Notes under the pieces: model-generated | The model's input: only the letters and a program-made list of their open reading frames with translations | Database searches by the model: none | What the model was told of the DNA's origin: nothing | Position numbers and translations under genes: made by a program | Shown: positions 33,359-42,241 of the stretch, one piece after another | Layout of the letters: each line of letters begins with the position of its first letter | Position numbering within the stretch: position 1 is the stretch's first letter | Source of the DNA: Viridibacterium silvisoli | GTDB taxonomy: Bacteria > Pseudomonadota > Gammaproteobacteria > Burkholderiales > Rhodocyclaceae | Length of the DNA: 64,000 nt | Direction: 5' to 3' | Assembly: GCF_036017035.1 (NCBI RefSeq) | Contig: NZ_JAYXHS010000002.1 | Location: 372,001 to 436,000 of the forward strand

Positions 33359-34324
33359 TCAGGATGTGCGCAAGAAGGCAGCAGCACCGATCAGGGCAGG
33401 GTAGGGGGCGGTAATGATCCAGGTGGGAATGGCTGCAAGATAGGCGGAGAAGCGCCCCTTCTCCTCAAAGCGCTGGCGGAAGGGCGAGCGCAGGAAGAAC
33501 TCGCCCAGGCGCGGCACGATGCCGCCACCGATGTAGATGCCGCCGCGCGCGCCGAGCGTGACGGCGAGATTGGCGGCCTGGGTGCCGAGGAGGGCGCAGA
33601 ACATATTGACCGTGGCGACGCACAAGGGGTCGGTGCCGTGCGTGGCATGTGTGGAGATGTCGGCGGCTTCGTAAGCGCGCGGTGCTATGCCGCGCACTTG
33701 TGCGAGTGCGCGATACAGATTCTCCAGGCCGGGCCCCGAGATTGCTCGCTCGGCAGACACATGCGGAAACGATCGGGCAATGGCGCTTATGACAGCCAGT
33801 TCCTCGTCGGTCTGGCCGCTGAGTGTGACGTGACCACCTTCGCCTTCGATAAAGGCATAGCCCTTCGCTGCCGGCACCATGCCTGAGACGCCGAGACCCG
33901 TGCCAGGGCCTATCACGCCGATGGCTGTGCGTGGCACGGCGTTGCCTTGGCCGACCTGGCGGCGATCGGCGTCGCCCAGGTGTGGCAGCGACAACGCCAG
34001 CGCAGTGAAGTCGTTGAGGAATTCGAGCTTCTCCAGGTCAAGCTGCCGGCGCATTTCTTCGATCGAGAAATTCCAGGTGTGGTTGGTCATCTGCACGCGA
34101 TCGCCGGTGAGCGGATTGGCAATGCCGATCGCGGCGGTGCGAGGTGCTGCACCGGTGGTTTGGGCAAGATAGGCCTGCAGCGCTTCGGCTGGTCCCGGAT
34201 AGTCAGTGCCGTGCAGGGTCATGATCTGGTCGAGCGAGCCGTCTGCGGCCAGGCGCGCAAAGCGCGCATTCGTCCCGCCAATATCGCCTACCACGCAGGT
34301 CTGCAATGCATCAGGTGTCTTCAT
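33359..34324 (-). CDS. glk: Glucokinase
   Basis: Glk phosphorylates glucose with ATP. The protein (321 residues from the ATG at 34324) has an intact ATP-phosphate motif GDIGGTNARFA near residues 13-23, the sugar-binding LNDFTALAL with Asn-Asp, GPGTGLGVSGM, EGEGGHVTL, and the GGIYIGGGIVPRLGEFF signature. It contrasts with the second glucokinase-like domain at 39249, whose first motif is altered. It is divergent from the gts operon, separated by about 540 bases of regulatory DNA. Confidence 0.96.
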   Translation of the reverse strand: MKTPDALQTCVVGDIGGTNARFARLAADGSLDQIMTLHGTDYPGPAEALQAYLAQTTGAAPRTAAIGIANPLTGDRVQMTNHTWNFSIEEMRRQLDLEKLEFLNDFTALALSLPHLGDADRRQVGQGNAVPRTAIGVIGPGTGLGVSGMVPAAKGYAFIEGEGGHVTLSGQTDEELAVISAIARSFPHVSAERAISGPGLENLYRALAQVRGIAPRAYEAADISTHATHGTDPLCVATVNMFCALLGTQAANLAVTLGARGGIYIGGGIVPRLGEFFLRSPFRQRFEEKGRFSAYLAAIPTWIITAPYPALIGAAAFLRTS

Positions 34325-34727
34325 GAATGCTCCCGGTTCTCGTTGGTGCAGGCCTTGTTGCATGGCTCTCGTGTGGGCACATCTCAGCAACTTGCGTGCG
34401 CCGCCTGCTTGCGTGATGTCAGTGCTGCCAACCCCCGTAGCGTACAGGGAGAACGGTGTCGCGACCGCGGCCGCCGTGTCTTGGCGGGGTTGCAGGCATT
34501 GGCGTCAGTCACTCCTCTGGCGACATCTCGCAAGCCGAGTGCTGCGGCGCATCCGGCTGCCGTGATTGTGAGTATATGAAGGAATATTACATATTCTCAA
34601 ATACGGAAAGCGCGGATTTCAGACTTTGCTTGCGCCAGAGAATCTCTGCGGCGTTTTTTACTCAATAGATACTCGATGATTTCGACTCTCTACGGGAAAG
34701 TCCTTACTGTCTGAGCTCCTCGTTTGC
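34325..34727. other. Divergent intergenic region between glk and gtsA
   Basis: Noncoding stretch. From 34560 to 34700 it is AT-rich and contains a perfect 6-3-6 palindrome, GAATATTACATATTC (34582-34596), which could be an operator for glk or the divergent operon. The segment nearer glk is GC-rich and has only low-quality ORFs. Confidence 0.5.
34582..34596. promoter_or_regulatory. Palindromic operator candidate
   Basis: GAATAT-TAC-ATATTC, a perfect inverted repeat with 6-base arms, in the AT-rich part of the glk/gtsA intergenic region. The cognate regulator is unknown; it does not match the HexR-type site 150 bases away. Confidence 0.35.
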
Positions 34728-34756
34728 TTGATTAAGCAATGTAGTCCAACTACAGT
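34728..34756 (+). promoter_or_regulatory. Promoter of the gts operon with overlapping HexR-type operator
   Basis: TTGATT (34728-34733), a 17-base spacer and TACAGT (34751-34756). The perfect 6-3-6 palindrome TGTAGTCCAACTACA (34740-34754) covers the end of the spacer and most of the -10. Its arms TGTAGT/ACTACA match the TGTARTNNNAYTACA form described for HexR (RpiR family) operators, and a HexR-like gene is the last of this operon. Confidence 0.65.
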
Positions 34757-34866
34757 TTGTGAGGTTTCAGGCTGTCGGAATAGTTCCAGTTGCGTTCTGG
34801 GGCGGCCGATCGTGATACGCACATGCGCGACGCTCATGTGCCCGCATCAATCAGAAGGAGACAGAG

Positions 34867-36108
34867 ATGATCAGAATGAAATTGCTTGCGGCCGCCGTTG
34901 CCGCCATGGGCGCAGTTGCGGTGCAGGCAGCCGAGGTGGAAGTGCTGCATTGGTGGACCGCCGGTGGTGAGGCCAAGTCAGCTGCCGAGCTCAAGAAGAT
35001 GGTCGAGGCCAAGGGTCACAAGTGGAAAGACTTCGCGGTCGCGGGCGGTGGTGGCGAGAACGCCATGACCGTGCTGAAGAGCCGCGTCGTGTCTGGCTCC
35101 GCGCCGACCGCCGCGCAGGTCAAGGGACCGAGCATCCAGGAGTGGGGTGCTGAAGGCGTGCTGGCCAATCTGGATGCGACGGCCAAAGCCGGTAACTGGG
35201 ACAAGCTCCTGCCGGGTGTCGTTGCCAATGTCATGAAGTACAAAGGCAACTACGTGGCAGTGCCAGTCAATGTGCACCGCGTGAACTGGATGTGGGTGAA
35301 TCCGGAAGTTTTCAAGAAGGCCGGCGCTGAAGTGCCGAAGACCTGGGCGGACTTCCCCGCTGCAGCCGAGAAGATCCAGAAAGCCGGTTTCATCGCTGTC
35401 GCTCACGGCGGCCAACCCTGGCAGGACTTCACTGTCTTCGAATCGGTCGTGCTCGGTGTCGGCGGCGCGAAATTCTACGAGGACGCCCTCGTCAAACTCG
35501 ACCAGAAGGCACTTACCAGCCCGACCATGGAGAAGGCCTTCGACACCTTCCGCACAGTGCGTAAGTACGTCGACAAGGACGCTGCGAATCGCGACTGGAA
35601 TCTCGCTACTGCCCTGGTGATCAACGGCAAGGCTGCGATGCAGTTCATGGGCGACTGGGCCAAGGGCGAGTTCACTGCCGCAGGCAAAGTGCCGGGCAAG
35701 GACTATCTGTGTCTCGCCGCACCGGGTACGCAACAAGCGTTCACGTTCAACATCGACAGCTTCATCGTGTTCCAGCAGAAAGCTGCAGATGCCGGCAAGG
35801 CGCAGGCTGACTTCGCGACAGCTGTGATGAGCCCTGAATTCCAGCAGGTTTTCAATCTGAACAAGGGTTCGATCCCGGTGCGTACGGATGTGAGCATGGA
35901 CAAGTTCGACGACTGCGCCAAGCTGTCGGCGAAGGACTTCGCGAGCACGGCGAAGACGGGCGGACTGGTGCCTTCGATTGCGCATCAGATGGCCGTGCCT
36001 GCGTCCACCACCGGTGCGATCCAGGATGTGGTGACGGCGTTCTTCAACTCGAATGAGTCGTCGAAGGATGCGGTGAAGAAGCTGGCTGCAGCGGCCAAGA
36101 CGAAGTGA
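34867..36108 (+). CDS. gtsA: Sugar (glucose-type) ABC transporter substrate-binding protein
   Basis: The periplasmic receptor, 413 residues, with a signal peptide (KLLAAAVAAMGAVAVQAAE) and the family opening VEVLHWWTAGGEAKSAAELKKM. KGPSIQEWGAEGVLANLD and VPVNVHRVNWMWVNPEVF match the glucose/mannose-binding proteins of the Pseudomonas GtsA type. An AGAAGGAGA ribosome-binding site precedes the ATG. It heads the gtsABCD operon next to two glucokinase genes, which supports glucose as ligand. Confidence 0.93.
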   Translation: MIRMKLLAAAVAAMGAVAVQAAEVEVLHWWTAGGEAKSAAELKKMVEAKGHKWKDFAVAGGGGENAMTVLKSRVVSGSAPTAAQVKGPSIQEWGAEGVLANLDATAKAGNWDKLLPGVVANVMKYKGNYVAVPVNVHRVNWMWVNPEVFKKAGAEVPKTWADFPAAAEKIQKAGFIAVAHGGQPWQDFTVFESVVLGVGGAKFYEDALVKLDQKALTSPTMEKAFDTFRTVRKYVDKDAANRDWNLATALVINGKAAMQFMGDWAKGEFTAAGKVPGKDYLCLAAPGTQQAFTFNIDSFIVFQQKAADAGKAQADFATAVMSPEFQQVFNLNKGSIPVRTDVSMDKFDDCAKLSAKDFASTAKTGGLVPSIAHQMAVPASTTGAIQDVVTAFFNSNESSKDAVKKLAAAAKTK

Positions 36109-36145
36109 TGTTGCTGGCGTGAGGGCGGGCCTCGCTTGGAGGCTT

Positions 36146-36293
36146 GCCCTCACCCGCCCCTGACGGGGCACCCTCTCCCACGCTTGGGAGAGGGGACTGC
36201 AACGAGCGGCCCGAGTTCGATTTACTGCGCACTGTCTGCCTTCCCCTCTGCCGCTTGCGGGAGAGGGTGGCGCGACAGCGCCGGGTGAGGGCG
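36146..36293. repeat. Inverted pair of REP-like elements
   Basis: Two similar units of about 50 bases lie head to head between gtsA and gtsB. Unit 1 (36146-36196) reads CCCTCACCCG... then CCCTCTCCC, a hairpin, GGGAGAGGGG. Unit 2 (36241-36293) is its approximate reverse complement. Each unit contains its own stem-loop. This is the form of bacterial REP/BIME elements and could stabilise the upstream gtsA message or attenuate transcription into gtsB. No transposase is nearby. Confidence 0.75.
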
Positions 36294-36350
36294 TCTCTCC
36301 ATAAGTCCCGTACTCAAGCATCAAACCAGCTCGCTCAACACGGAGCATCC

Positions 36351-37268
36351 ATGCAAGCCCAAACCCTGAGTCCCCCGCCGAGGTCCGCCAACTGGCTGGA
36401 CACGCTGGAGCGCATCCTGCCGAAGATCGTGCTCGCGCCGAGCTTCGTCATCTGCGTGGTGTTTTTCTACGGCTTCATCATCTGGACAGCACTGCTGTCG
36501 CTGACGCCGTCGCGCATGTTGCCGCGCTACGAGTTCGTCGGCATCGAGCAGTACGCCAGTCTCTTCGCCAACGACCGCTGGTGGCTGGCGCTGAAGAACC
36601 TCGCGATCTTCGGTGGCCTGTTCATTTTCTTGTGCCTTGTGATGGGCCTGTTGCTTGCCATCTTGCTCGACCAGCGCGTGCGCGCAGAAGGCTTCATCCG
36701 TTCGATCTTCCTTTACCCGCTGGCGCTGTCATTCATCGTCACCGGCACAGCGTGGAAGTGGATTCTCGACCCCAGCATCGGCCTGCAGAAAGTGCTCAAC
36801 GATCTGGGCTGGACGTCCTTCACGTTCGAGTGGATCAAGGATCCAGACATGGCAATCTACACGGTGGTAATCGCAGGCATCTGGCAATCCTCCGGATTTG
36901 TCATGGCGCTATTCCTCGCCGGGCTGCGCAGTATCGATGACAGCATCATCAAGGCAGCGAAGATCGACGGTGCGTCGATGCCGATGATCTACCGCCGCAT
37001 CATCCTGCCTTCGCTGCGGCCGGTGTTCTTCTCCAGCTTCATGATCCTCGCGCACATCGCCATCAAGAGTTTCGACCTGGTGATGGCGTTGACCGGTGGC
37101 GGCCCCGGCTTCTCGACCGACCTGCCGGCGACTTTCATGTACACCTATGCCTTCACGCGCAACCAGATCGGCCTGGGTGCGGCTTCCGCGACGGTGATGC
37201 TGGGCATCGTGCTGGCCGTGATCGTGCCCTTCATGTACTCCGAATTGAGGAGTACCCGCCGTGGCTAA
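36351..37268 (+). CDS. gtsB: Sugar ABC transporter permease
   Basis: Inner-membrane permease of the MalF type, 305 residues from the ATG at 36351 (CGGAG ribosome-binding site). It has six predicted helices and the coupling loop for the ATPase, IKAAKIDGASMPMIYRRIILPSLRP (the EAA motif). Starting further upstream would read through a REP-like repeat. Its stop overlaps the gtsC start by eight bases. Confidence 0.95.
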   Translation: MQAQTLSPPPRSANWLDTLERILPKIVLAPSFVICVVFFYGFIIWTALLSLTPSRMLPRYEFVGIEQYASLFANDRWWLALKNLAIFGGLFIFLCLVMGLLLAILLDQRVRAEGFIRSIFLYPLALSFIVTGTAWKWILDPSIGLQKVLNDLGWTSFTFEWIKDPDMAIYTVVIAGIWQSSGFVMALFLAGLRSIDDSIIKAAKIDGASMPMIYRRIILPSLRPVFFSSFMILAHIAIKSFDLVMALTGGGPGFSTDLPATFMYTYAFTRNQIGLGAASATVMLGIVLAVIVPFMYSELRSTRRG

Positions 37269-38121
37269 ACCAAAGATCACTGTCGGGCGCATCGCGCTCT
37301 ACGCCTTCATCACGTACTGCTGTCTCTACTATCTGTTGCCGCTGACGGTGATGCTGTTCAACTCCATCAAGGATTTGAACGAGCTCAAGGCAGGTAGCCT
37401 GATGGCCTTCCCGACGCAAGTCACTTTCGAACCCTGGGTCAAGGCCTGGAGCAGCGCCTGCACCGGCATCACTTGCGACGGCCTGCGCGGCTACTTCTGG
37501 ACCTCCGTTGCCATCGTCGTACCCGCCGTGCTCATCTCTACCTTGCTCGGCGCGTTCAATGGCTATGTGCTGACCATGTGGCGTTTCAAGGGCTCCGACT
37601 GGTTCTTCATGGCGCTGATGCTGGGCTGCTTCATCCCGTTCCAGTCGATTCTTCTGCCGATGGCGCAGACGCTGGGCAAGCTGGGTATCGCCAACTCCGT
37701 GCCGGGTCTGATCTTCGTGCACGTCGTGTATGGCACGGCGTTCACCACGCTGTTCTTCCGCAACTACTACGTGGCGATTCCGGATGAGCTGGTGAAAGCA
37801 GCACGCATCGACGGCGCGGATTTTCTCACCATCTTCCGTCGCATCATCCTGCCGATCTCGGGGCCCATCATCGTCGTCACCGTCATCTGGCAATTCACGC
37901 AGATCTGGAACGACTTCCTTTTCGGCGTGGTGTTTTCGTCGGGCGAGCGCCAGCCGATCACGGTCGCGCTGAACAATCTCGTGAACACCTCGACCGGCGT
38001 GAAGGAATACAACGTCGACATGGCGGCGGCGGTCATCGCCGCGTTGCCGACCCTGCTCGTGTACGTGGTGGCAGGCAAATATTTTGTGCGCGGCCTGACG
38101 GCTGGCGCGGTGAAAGGTTGA
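37261..38121 (+). CDS. gtsC: Sugar ABC transporter permease
   Basis: MalG-type permease, 286 residues, partner of gtsB. Membrane segments are clear and the EAA coupling motif VKAARIDGADFLTIFRRIILPISGP is near residue 180. It contains a conserved Cys-rich insertion (SSACTGITCDGLRG) between the first helices, typical of glucose-type members. It overlaps gtsB by eight bases and is followed two bases later by the ATPase gene. Confidence 0.95.
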   Translation: MAKPKITVGRIALYAFITYCCLYYLLPLTVMLFNSIKDLNELKAGSLMAFPTQVTFEPWVKAWSSACTGITCDGLRGYFWTSVAIVVPAVLISTLLGAFNGYVLTMWRFKGSDWFFMALMLGCFIPFQSILLPMAQTLGKLGIANSVPGLIFVHVVYGTAFTTLFFRNYYVAIPDELVKAARIDGADFLTIFRRIILPISGPIIVVTVIWQFTQIWNDFLFGVVFSSGERQPITVALNNLVNTSTGVKEYNVDMAAAVIAALPTLLVYVVAGKYFVRGLTAGAVKG

Positions 38122-38123
38122 AC

Positions 38124-39233
38124 ATGGGTGCTTTGTCCATCCGCAAGGTCCGCAAATCCTACGCTGGTGTCGAGATTCTCAAGGGCATCGACATCGATAT
38201 CGAGCAGGGCGAATTCCTCATCCTCGTTGGCCCCTCGGGCTGCGGAAAATCCACGCTGCTGTCGATGATTGCCGGCCTCGACGAGATCACTTCGGGCGAT
38301 GTGTTCATCGCTGACCGTCGCGTGAATGATCTGTCGCCGAAGGACAGGGACATCGCCATGGTGTTCCAGTCCTACGCGCTGTATCCCTCGATGACGGTGC
38401 GCGAGAACATCTCCTTCGGGCTCGAGATCCGCAAGATGCCGAAGGCCGAGCGTGACGCTGCGGTAGATCGCGTCGCGCAGATCCTGCAGATCGAACACCT
38501 GCTCGATCGCCGTCCCTCGCAGCTTTCCGGCGGTCAGCGCCAGCGCGTCGCCATGGGCCGCGCCATCGCGCGCAACCCGGCACTCTTTCTGTTCGACGAG
38601 CCGCTGTCGAACCTCGACGCGAAGCTGCGCGTCGAGATGCGTACCGAGATCAAGCTGCTGCACAAGCGCCTCGGCACGACCATCGTCTACGTCACGCACG
38701 ACCAGATCGAAGCCATGACACTGGGCGACAAGATCGCTGTGATGAAGGCGGGCGAGGTGCAGCAGTTCGGTACGCCAAGCGACATCTATCGCAACCCGGC
38801 GAATCTTTTTGTCGCGGGCTTCATGGGTTCGCCGTCGATGAATTTCATCAAGGCGAAAGTGTGTGAATCGGGTAGTGGTCTCGGCTTGGAAATGGAAAGT
38901 GGCGGTGAGCGCTTCGCCTTCCCGGCCGTCAACGGCGAAGGCCTCGCTGCATGGAAAGGCCGCGAGGTCATCGTTGGTATTCGCCCCGAGCAGATCACCG
39001 AAGTGGTGGACTCGCATGGCGACGATCCGCGCGTCGTGCGTCAGTCTCTACCCATCGTGCTCAGCGAACCAACCGGGCCCGATACGCTGCTATTGGTGCA
39101 CATCAACGGCGCCAAGGTAACTTGTCGCGTGTGCCCCGACTTCGCAGGCGTGCCGGGTGAGAAGATGGCGCTCATGTTCGACCTCTCCAAGGTCGTCTAT
39201 TTCGATCCATCCACCGAGCAGCGCATCAAGTAA
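38124..39233 (+). CDS. gtsD: Sugar ABC transporter ATP-binding protein (UgpC/MalK type)
   Basis: The 369-residue ATPase has Walker A GPSGCGKST, signature LSGGQRQRVAMGRAIA, Walker B LFLFDEPLSNLD and the switch His in VTHDQIEAM. A C-terminal TOBE-like regulatory domain follows (about residues 235-365). The ATG at 38124 was preferred to an overlapping TTG six bases earlier. The glk-hexR fusion starts 15 bases after its stop, so the regulator is probably in the same transcript. Confidence 0.96.
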   Translation: MGALSIRKVRKSYAGVEILKGIDIDIEQGEFLILVGPSGCGKSTLLSMIAGLDEITSGDVFIADRRVNDLSPKDRDIAMVFQSYALYPSMTVRENISFGLEIRKMPKAERDAAVDRVAQILQIEHLLDRRPSQLSGGQRQRVAMGRAIARNPALFLFDEPLSNLDAKLRVEMRTEIKLLHKRLGTTIVYVTHDQIEAMTLGDKIAVMKAGEVQQFGTPSDIYRNPANLFVAGFMGSPSMNFIKAKVCESGSGLGLEMESGGERFAFPAVNGEGLAAWKGREVIVGIRPEQITEVVDSHGDDPRVVRQSLPIVLSEPTGPDTLLLVHINGAKVTCRVCPDFAGVPGEKMALMFDLSKVVYFDPSTEQRIK

Positions 39234-39248
39234 GTCTTACTACTCTTC

Positions 39249-41072
39249 ATGCAGAACTACCCTGACGGCCCACGCCTTCTTGCCGACATCGGAGCAACCT
39301 TCGCACGCTTTGCGCTCGAATTCGCGCCCGACCTCATTGACCGCGTCGTCGTCCTCAACTGCGACGACTATCGCGGTTTCGAGGATGTCACGCGCGCTTA
39401 CCTGAGCGCGCAGGAAGGTCTCGAAGTCAGGCATGCGGCGATTGCCATTGCCAATCCGATCGATGGCGACCGCGTGCAGATGACCAATCGTAACTGGGCA
39501 TTTTCAATCGAAGCTGCGCGTGTCGCACTCAAGCTCGATACCTTGCTGGTGGTGAATGATTTCACCGCGCTGGCGATGGCGCTGCCGCGTCTTGCCGATG
39601 CGGATCGCACGAAGATCGGTGGCGGGGCGCCACGCGAAAATGCCGTCATCGGACTGCTGGGCCCTGGCACTGGCTTCGGCGTGTCGGGCCTCATTCCGAT
39701 GGAGGATCGCTGGGTCACGCTGGGTAGCGAGGGCGGGCATGCCAGCTTCGCGCCGAATGACGAGCGTGAACTCGCGCTGCTGCAGTACGCCTGGAAGAAA
39801 TACACGCACGTGTCGACGGAGAGGCTGGTGTCCGGCTCCGGACTGGAGCTGTGCTACGAAGCGCTATCCGTTCAGGCTGGCCGTGGCGTGCAGAATCTGT
39901 CGGCGGCGGCCATTGTCGACGCGGCGCTGAATTCGCAAGATGCGCTGTGCCTCGAAACCGTGGATTGCTTCTGCGCGATGCTGGGTACCGTGGCCGCGGA
40001 TGTCGCCATGACGCTCGGCGCAGTCGGCGGTATCTATATCGGCGGCGGCATCGTGCCGCGTCTGGGCGAGCACTTCCGCCAGTCACCTTTCCGCCGGCGC
40101 TTCGAGGCCAAGGGGCGCTTTGCGGATTACCTGTCGCGCATCCCGACCTATGTGATCTCGGCGCCAAACCCGGCTCTGCTGGGCGTTTCGGCCATTCTCG
40201 CCGATGCGCTACGCACGCATGGGCGAGCAGGGGAGAGTCATCTGGTCGATCTCATTCGCCGCAGTCGCGACCAGCTCTCTCGTGCCGAGCAACAGGTCGC
40301 CGATCTGATCATGTTGCGGCCGCGCAGCGTGCTCAACGATCCCATTGCCGAGATCGCGCGCCAGGCTGACGTCAGCCAACCCACTGTCATACGCTTCTGT
40401 CGCTCGCTGGGTTTTCAGGGGCTGCAGGATTTCAAACTGAAGCTTGCATCAGGACTCACCGGCACGCTGCCCGTGCGCCACAGCCAAGTGCGCCACAGTG
40501 ACAGCACGCCGGATGTGAGCGCCAAGGTGCTCGACAACACCGTGTCCGCCATCCTGCGCCTGCGCGACACGCTGAATACCGCGGCGATCGATGAAGCGAC
40601 GAACCTGTTGCGCAGCGCGCGGCGCATCGAGCTGTATGGCGTGGGCAATTCAGGAATCGTCGCGCAGGATGGTCAGCACAAGTTCTTCCGTTTCCGCATT
40701 CCGTGCACGGCTTATTCCGACACCCATATGCAGCGTCTCTCGGCACGTACGTTGGGCGCCGGTGATGTGGTGCTGGCCGTGTCGAGCTCGGGGCGCGTCG
40801 CCGAGTTGATCGAGGCCGTGGAGCTGGCGCAGGCCGCTGGCGCTTCCGTCATCGCCATCACGGCCGGGCAGTCGCCGCTGGCGAAGAAGGCGCAGCTGTG
40901 CATCGCCGTAGATCACCCGGAGGATAGCTCACGCTTCATGGCGATGATTTCGCGCGTCCTGCATCTGCTGGTGATCGACATCCTCACTGTGGGCATTGCT
41001 CTGCAGCGGCCGGGTGAGGAAGAGGGCGGTCTCGACGACGAATTCCTCGGGCAGATCTCGCACGTTGTGTAG
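39249..41072 (+). CDS. Glucokinase-RpiR (HexR-like) fusion regulator with altered kinase motif
   Basis: Residues 1 to about 325 are glucokinase-like and 335-600 are an RpiR-type regulator: a helix-turn-helix (IAEIARQADVSQPTVIRFCR, 367-386) and a SIS sugar-phosphate-binding domain (about 450-590, with YGVGNSGIVAQD and AVSSSGRVAEL). The sugar-binding Asn103-Asp104 and EGGH (161-164) are kept, but the ATP-phosphate motif, normally GGTNAR, reads GATFAR at residues 15-20. Kinase activity may therefore be lost and the domain used for sensing. An intact glk lies 5 kb upstream. It is the last gene of the gts operon, whose promoter carries a HexR-type palindrome. Confidence 0.93.
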   Translation: MQNYPDGPRLLADIGATFARFALEFAPDLIDRVVVLNCDDYRGFEDVTRAYLSAQEGLEVRHAAIAIANPIDGDRVQMTNRNWAFSIEAARVALKLDTLLVVNDFTALAMALPRLADADRTKIGGGAPRENAVIGLLGPGTGFGVSGLIPMEDRWVTLGSEGGHASFAPNDERELALLQYAWKKYTHVSTERLVSGSGLELCYEALSVQAGRGVQNLSAAAIVDAALNSQDALCLETVDCFCAMLGTVAADVAMTLGAVGGIYIGGGIVPRLGEHFRQSPFRRRFEAKGRFADYLSRIPTYVISAPNPALLGVSAILADALRTHGRAGESHLVDLIRRSRDQLSRAEQQVADLIMLRPRSVLNDPIAEIARQADVSQPTVIRFCRSLGFQGLQDFKLKLASGLTGTLPVRHSQVRHSDSTPDVSAKVLDNTVSAILRLRDTLNTAAIDEATNLLRSARRIELYGVGNSGIVAQDGQHKFFRFRIPCTAYSDTHMQRLSARTLGAGDVVLAVSSSGRVAELIEAVELAQAAGASVIAITAGQSPLAKKAQLCIAVDHPEDSSRFMAMISRVLHLLVIDILTVGIALQRPGEEEGGLDDEFLGQISHVV

Positions 41073-41211
41073 CGCATTTGCTGCCATTCCGGCCCACGCA
41101 CCAATCCACGCACGATTCCATATTCGCAGCCGATCTAAGCATTGCAGTCTTTGCGGCTTGAGGCGGGTGGGCATGACTGGAATAATCACTGCTCTTGATC
41201 AGGAGTACCCC

Positions 41212-42216
41212 ATGAAAATCCGTTCGCTCAAGCACGTGTTGCTTGTTGTTGCTCTCGGCAGCCTGTCCTTCGCTGCGCAGGCCCAAGTCAGCTTGCTCAA
41301 CGTGTCCTACGACGTCGCGCGCGACGTATTCAAGGACTACAACCCGAAATTCATCGCCGCCTGGAAAGCCAAGACCGGTGAGACCGTGGAAGTGAAGCAG
41401 TCGCATGCCGGTTCGACCGGTCAGGTGCGTGCCGTGGCCGACGGCCTCGAAGCCGATGTGGTCACCATGAACCAGGCGACCGACATCAACTTCCTCGTTA
41501 CCAAGGGTCTGGTTGCGCCGGACTGGACGAAGAAATTCCCGAATGACGCTGCGCCTTACACCTCGACCATGGTGTTCATCGTGCGCAAGGGCAACCCCAA
41601 GGCCTTGAAGGACTGGAGCGATCTGGCTAAGCCGGGCGTGGCCGTCATCATTCCGCACCCGAAGAACACGGGTAACGGTCGCTATTCCTATCTCGCCGCA
41701 TGGGGCTGGGCGCTGCATCAGCCTGGCGGCAATGAGAAGACCGCTGCGACCTTCGTCGGTCAGTTGCTCAAGAACGCGCCGCTGTTCCCCTCGGGCGGTC
41801 GCGATGCAACGACGACCTTCATGCAACGTGGTCAGGGCGACGTACTGCTGACCTTCGAAAGCGAGGCCGAACTGATCGCCAAGGAATTCGGTCGCGGCAA
41901 TTTCGAAGTGGTGTACCCGACAGAATCCATCTTGACCGAATTGCCGGTGGCCATCGTCGAGAAGAACGTCGACAAGCACGGTACGCGCAAACAGGCGCAG
42001 GCTTACCTCGAGTACCTGTGGTCGAAGGAAGGCCAGGAAAACGCGGCGCAGAACTATATCCGCCCGCGTGATGCGGAAATTGCCAAGAAGTACGCCGCGC
42101 AATTCCCACCCATCAAGACCTTCACCGTGAACGAAACTTTCGGTGGCTGGGAAAAGGCGACTGCCGCTCACTTCAAGGACGGTGGCAGCTTCGACCAGAT
42201 TTACCAAACGAAATAA
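41212..42216 (+). CDS. sbp: Sulfate ABC transporter substrate-binding protein
   Basis: The periplasmic sulfate/thiosulfate receptor, 334 residues from the ATG at 41212 (AGGAG upstream). Signal peptide HVLLVVALGSLSFAAQAQ precedes VSLLNVSYDVARDVFKDYN, the family opening. The segments KQSHAGSTGQVRAV and PHPKNTGNGRYSYLAAWG that coordinate the anion are present. It heads sbp-cysTWA. Two hairpins separate it from cysT, probably making it the best-expressed gene of the operon. Confidence 0.95.
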   Translation: MKIRSLKHVLLVVALGSLSFAAQAQVSLLNVSYDVARDVFKDYNPKFIAAWKAKTGETVEVKQSHAGSTGQVRAVADGLEADVVTMNQATDINFLVTKGLVAPDWTKKFPNDAAPYTSTMVFIVRKGNPKALKDWSDLAKPGVAVIIPHPKNTGNGRYSYLAAWGWALHQPGGNEKTAATFVGQLLKNAPLFPSGGRDATTTFMQRGQGDVLLTFESEAELIAKEFGRGNFEVVYPTESILTELPVAIVEKNVDKHGTRKQAQAYLEYLWSKEGQENAAQNYIRPRDAEIAKKYAAQFPPIKTFTVNETFGGWEKATAAHFKDGGSFDQIYQTK

Positions 42217-42241
42217 CTGAGCAGGTAAGCTTGCGTGTCCA

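Noticed and set aside
34978..36348. Minus-strand ORF of 456 codons opposite gtsA
   Set aside because: Antisense shadow of the binding-protein gene, which has a signal peptide and family motifs; it also runs into REP-like repeats.
39249..41072. Frameshift or pseudogene explanation for the altered glucokinase motif
   Set aside because: The reading frame is open for 607 codons with all other motifs intact and a complete regulator domain, so a sequencing error or decay is unlikely to be confined to two residues.
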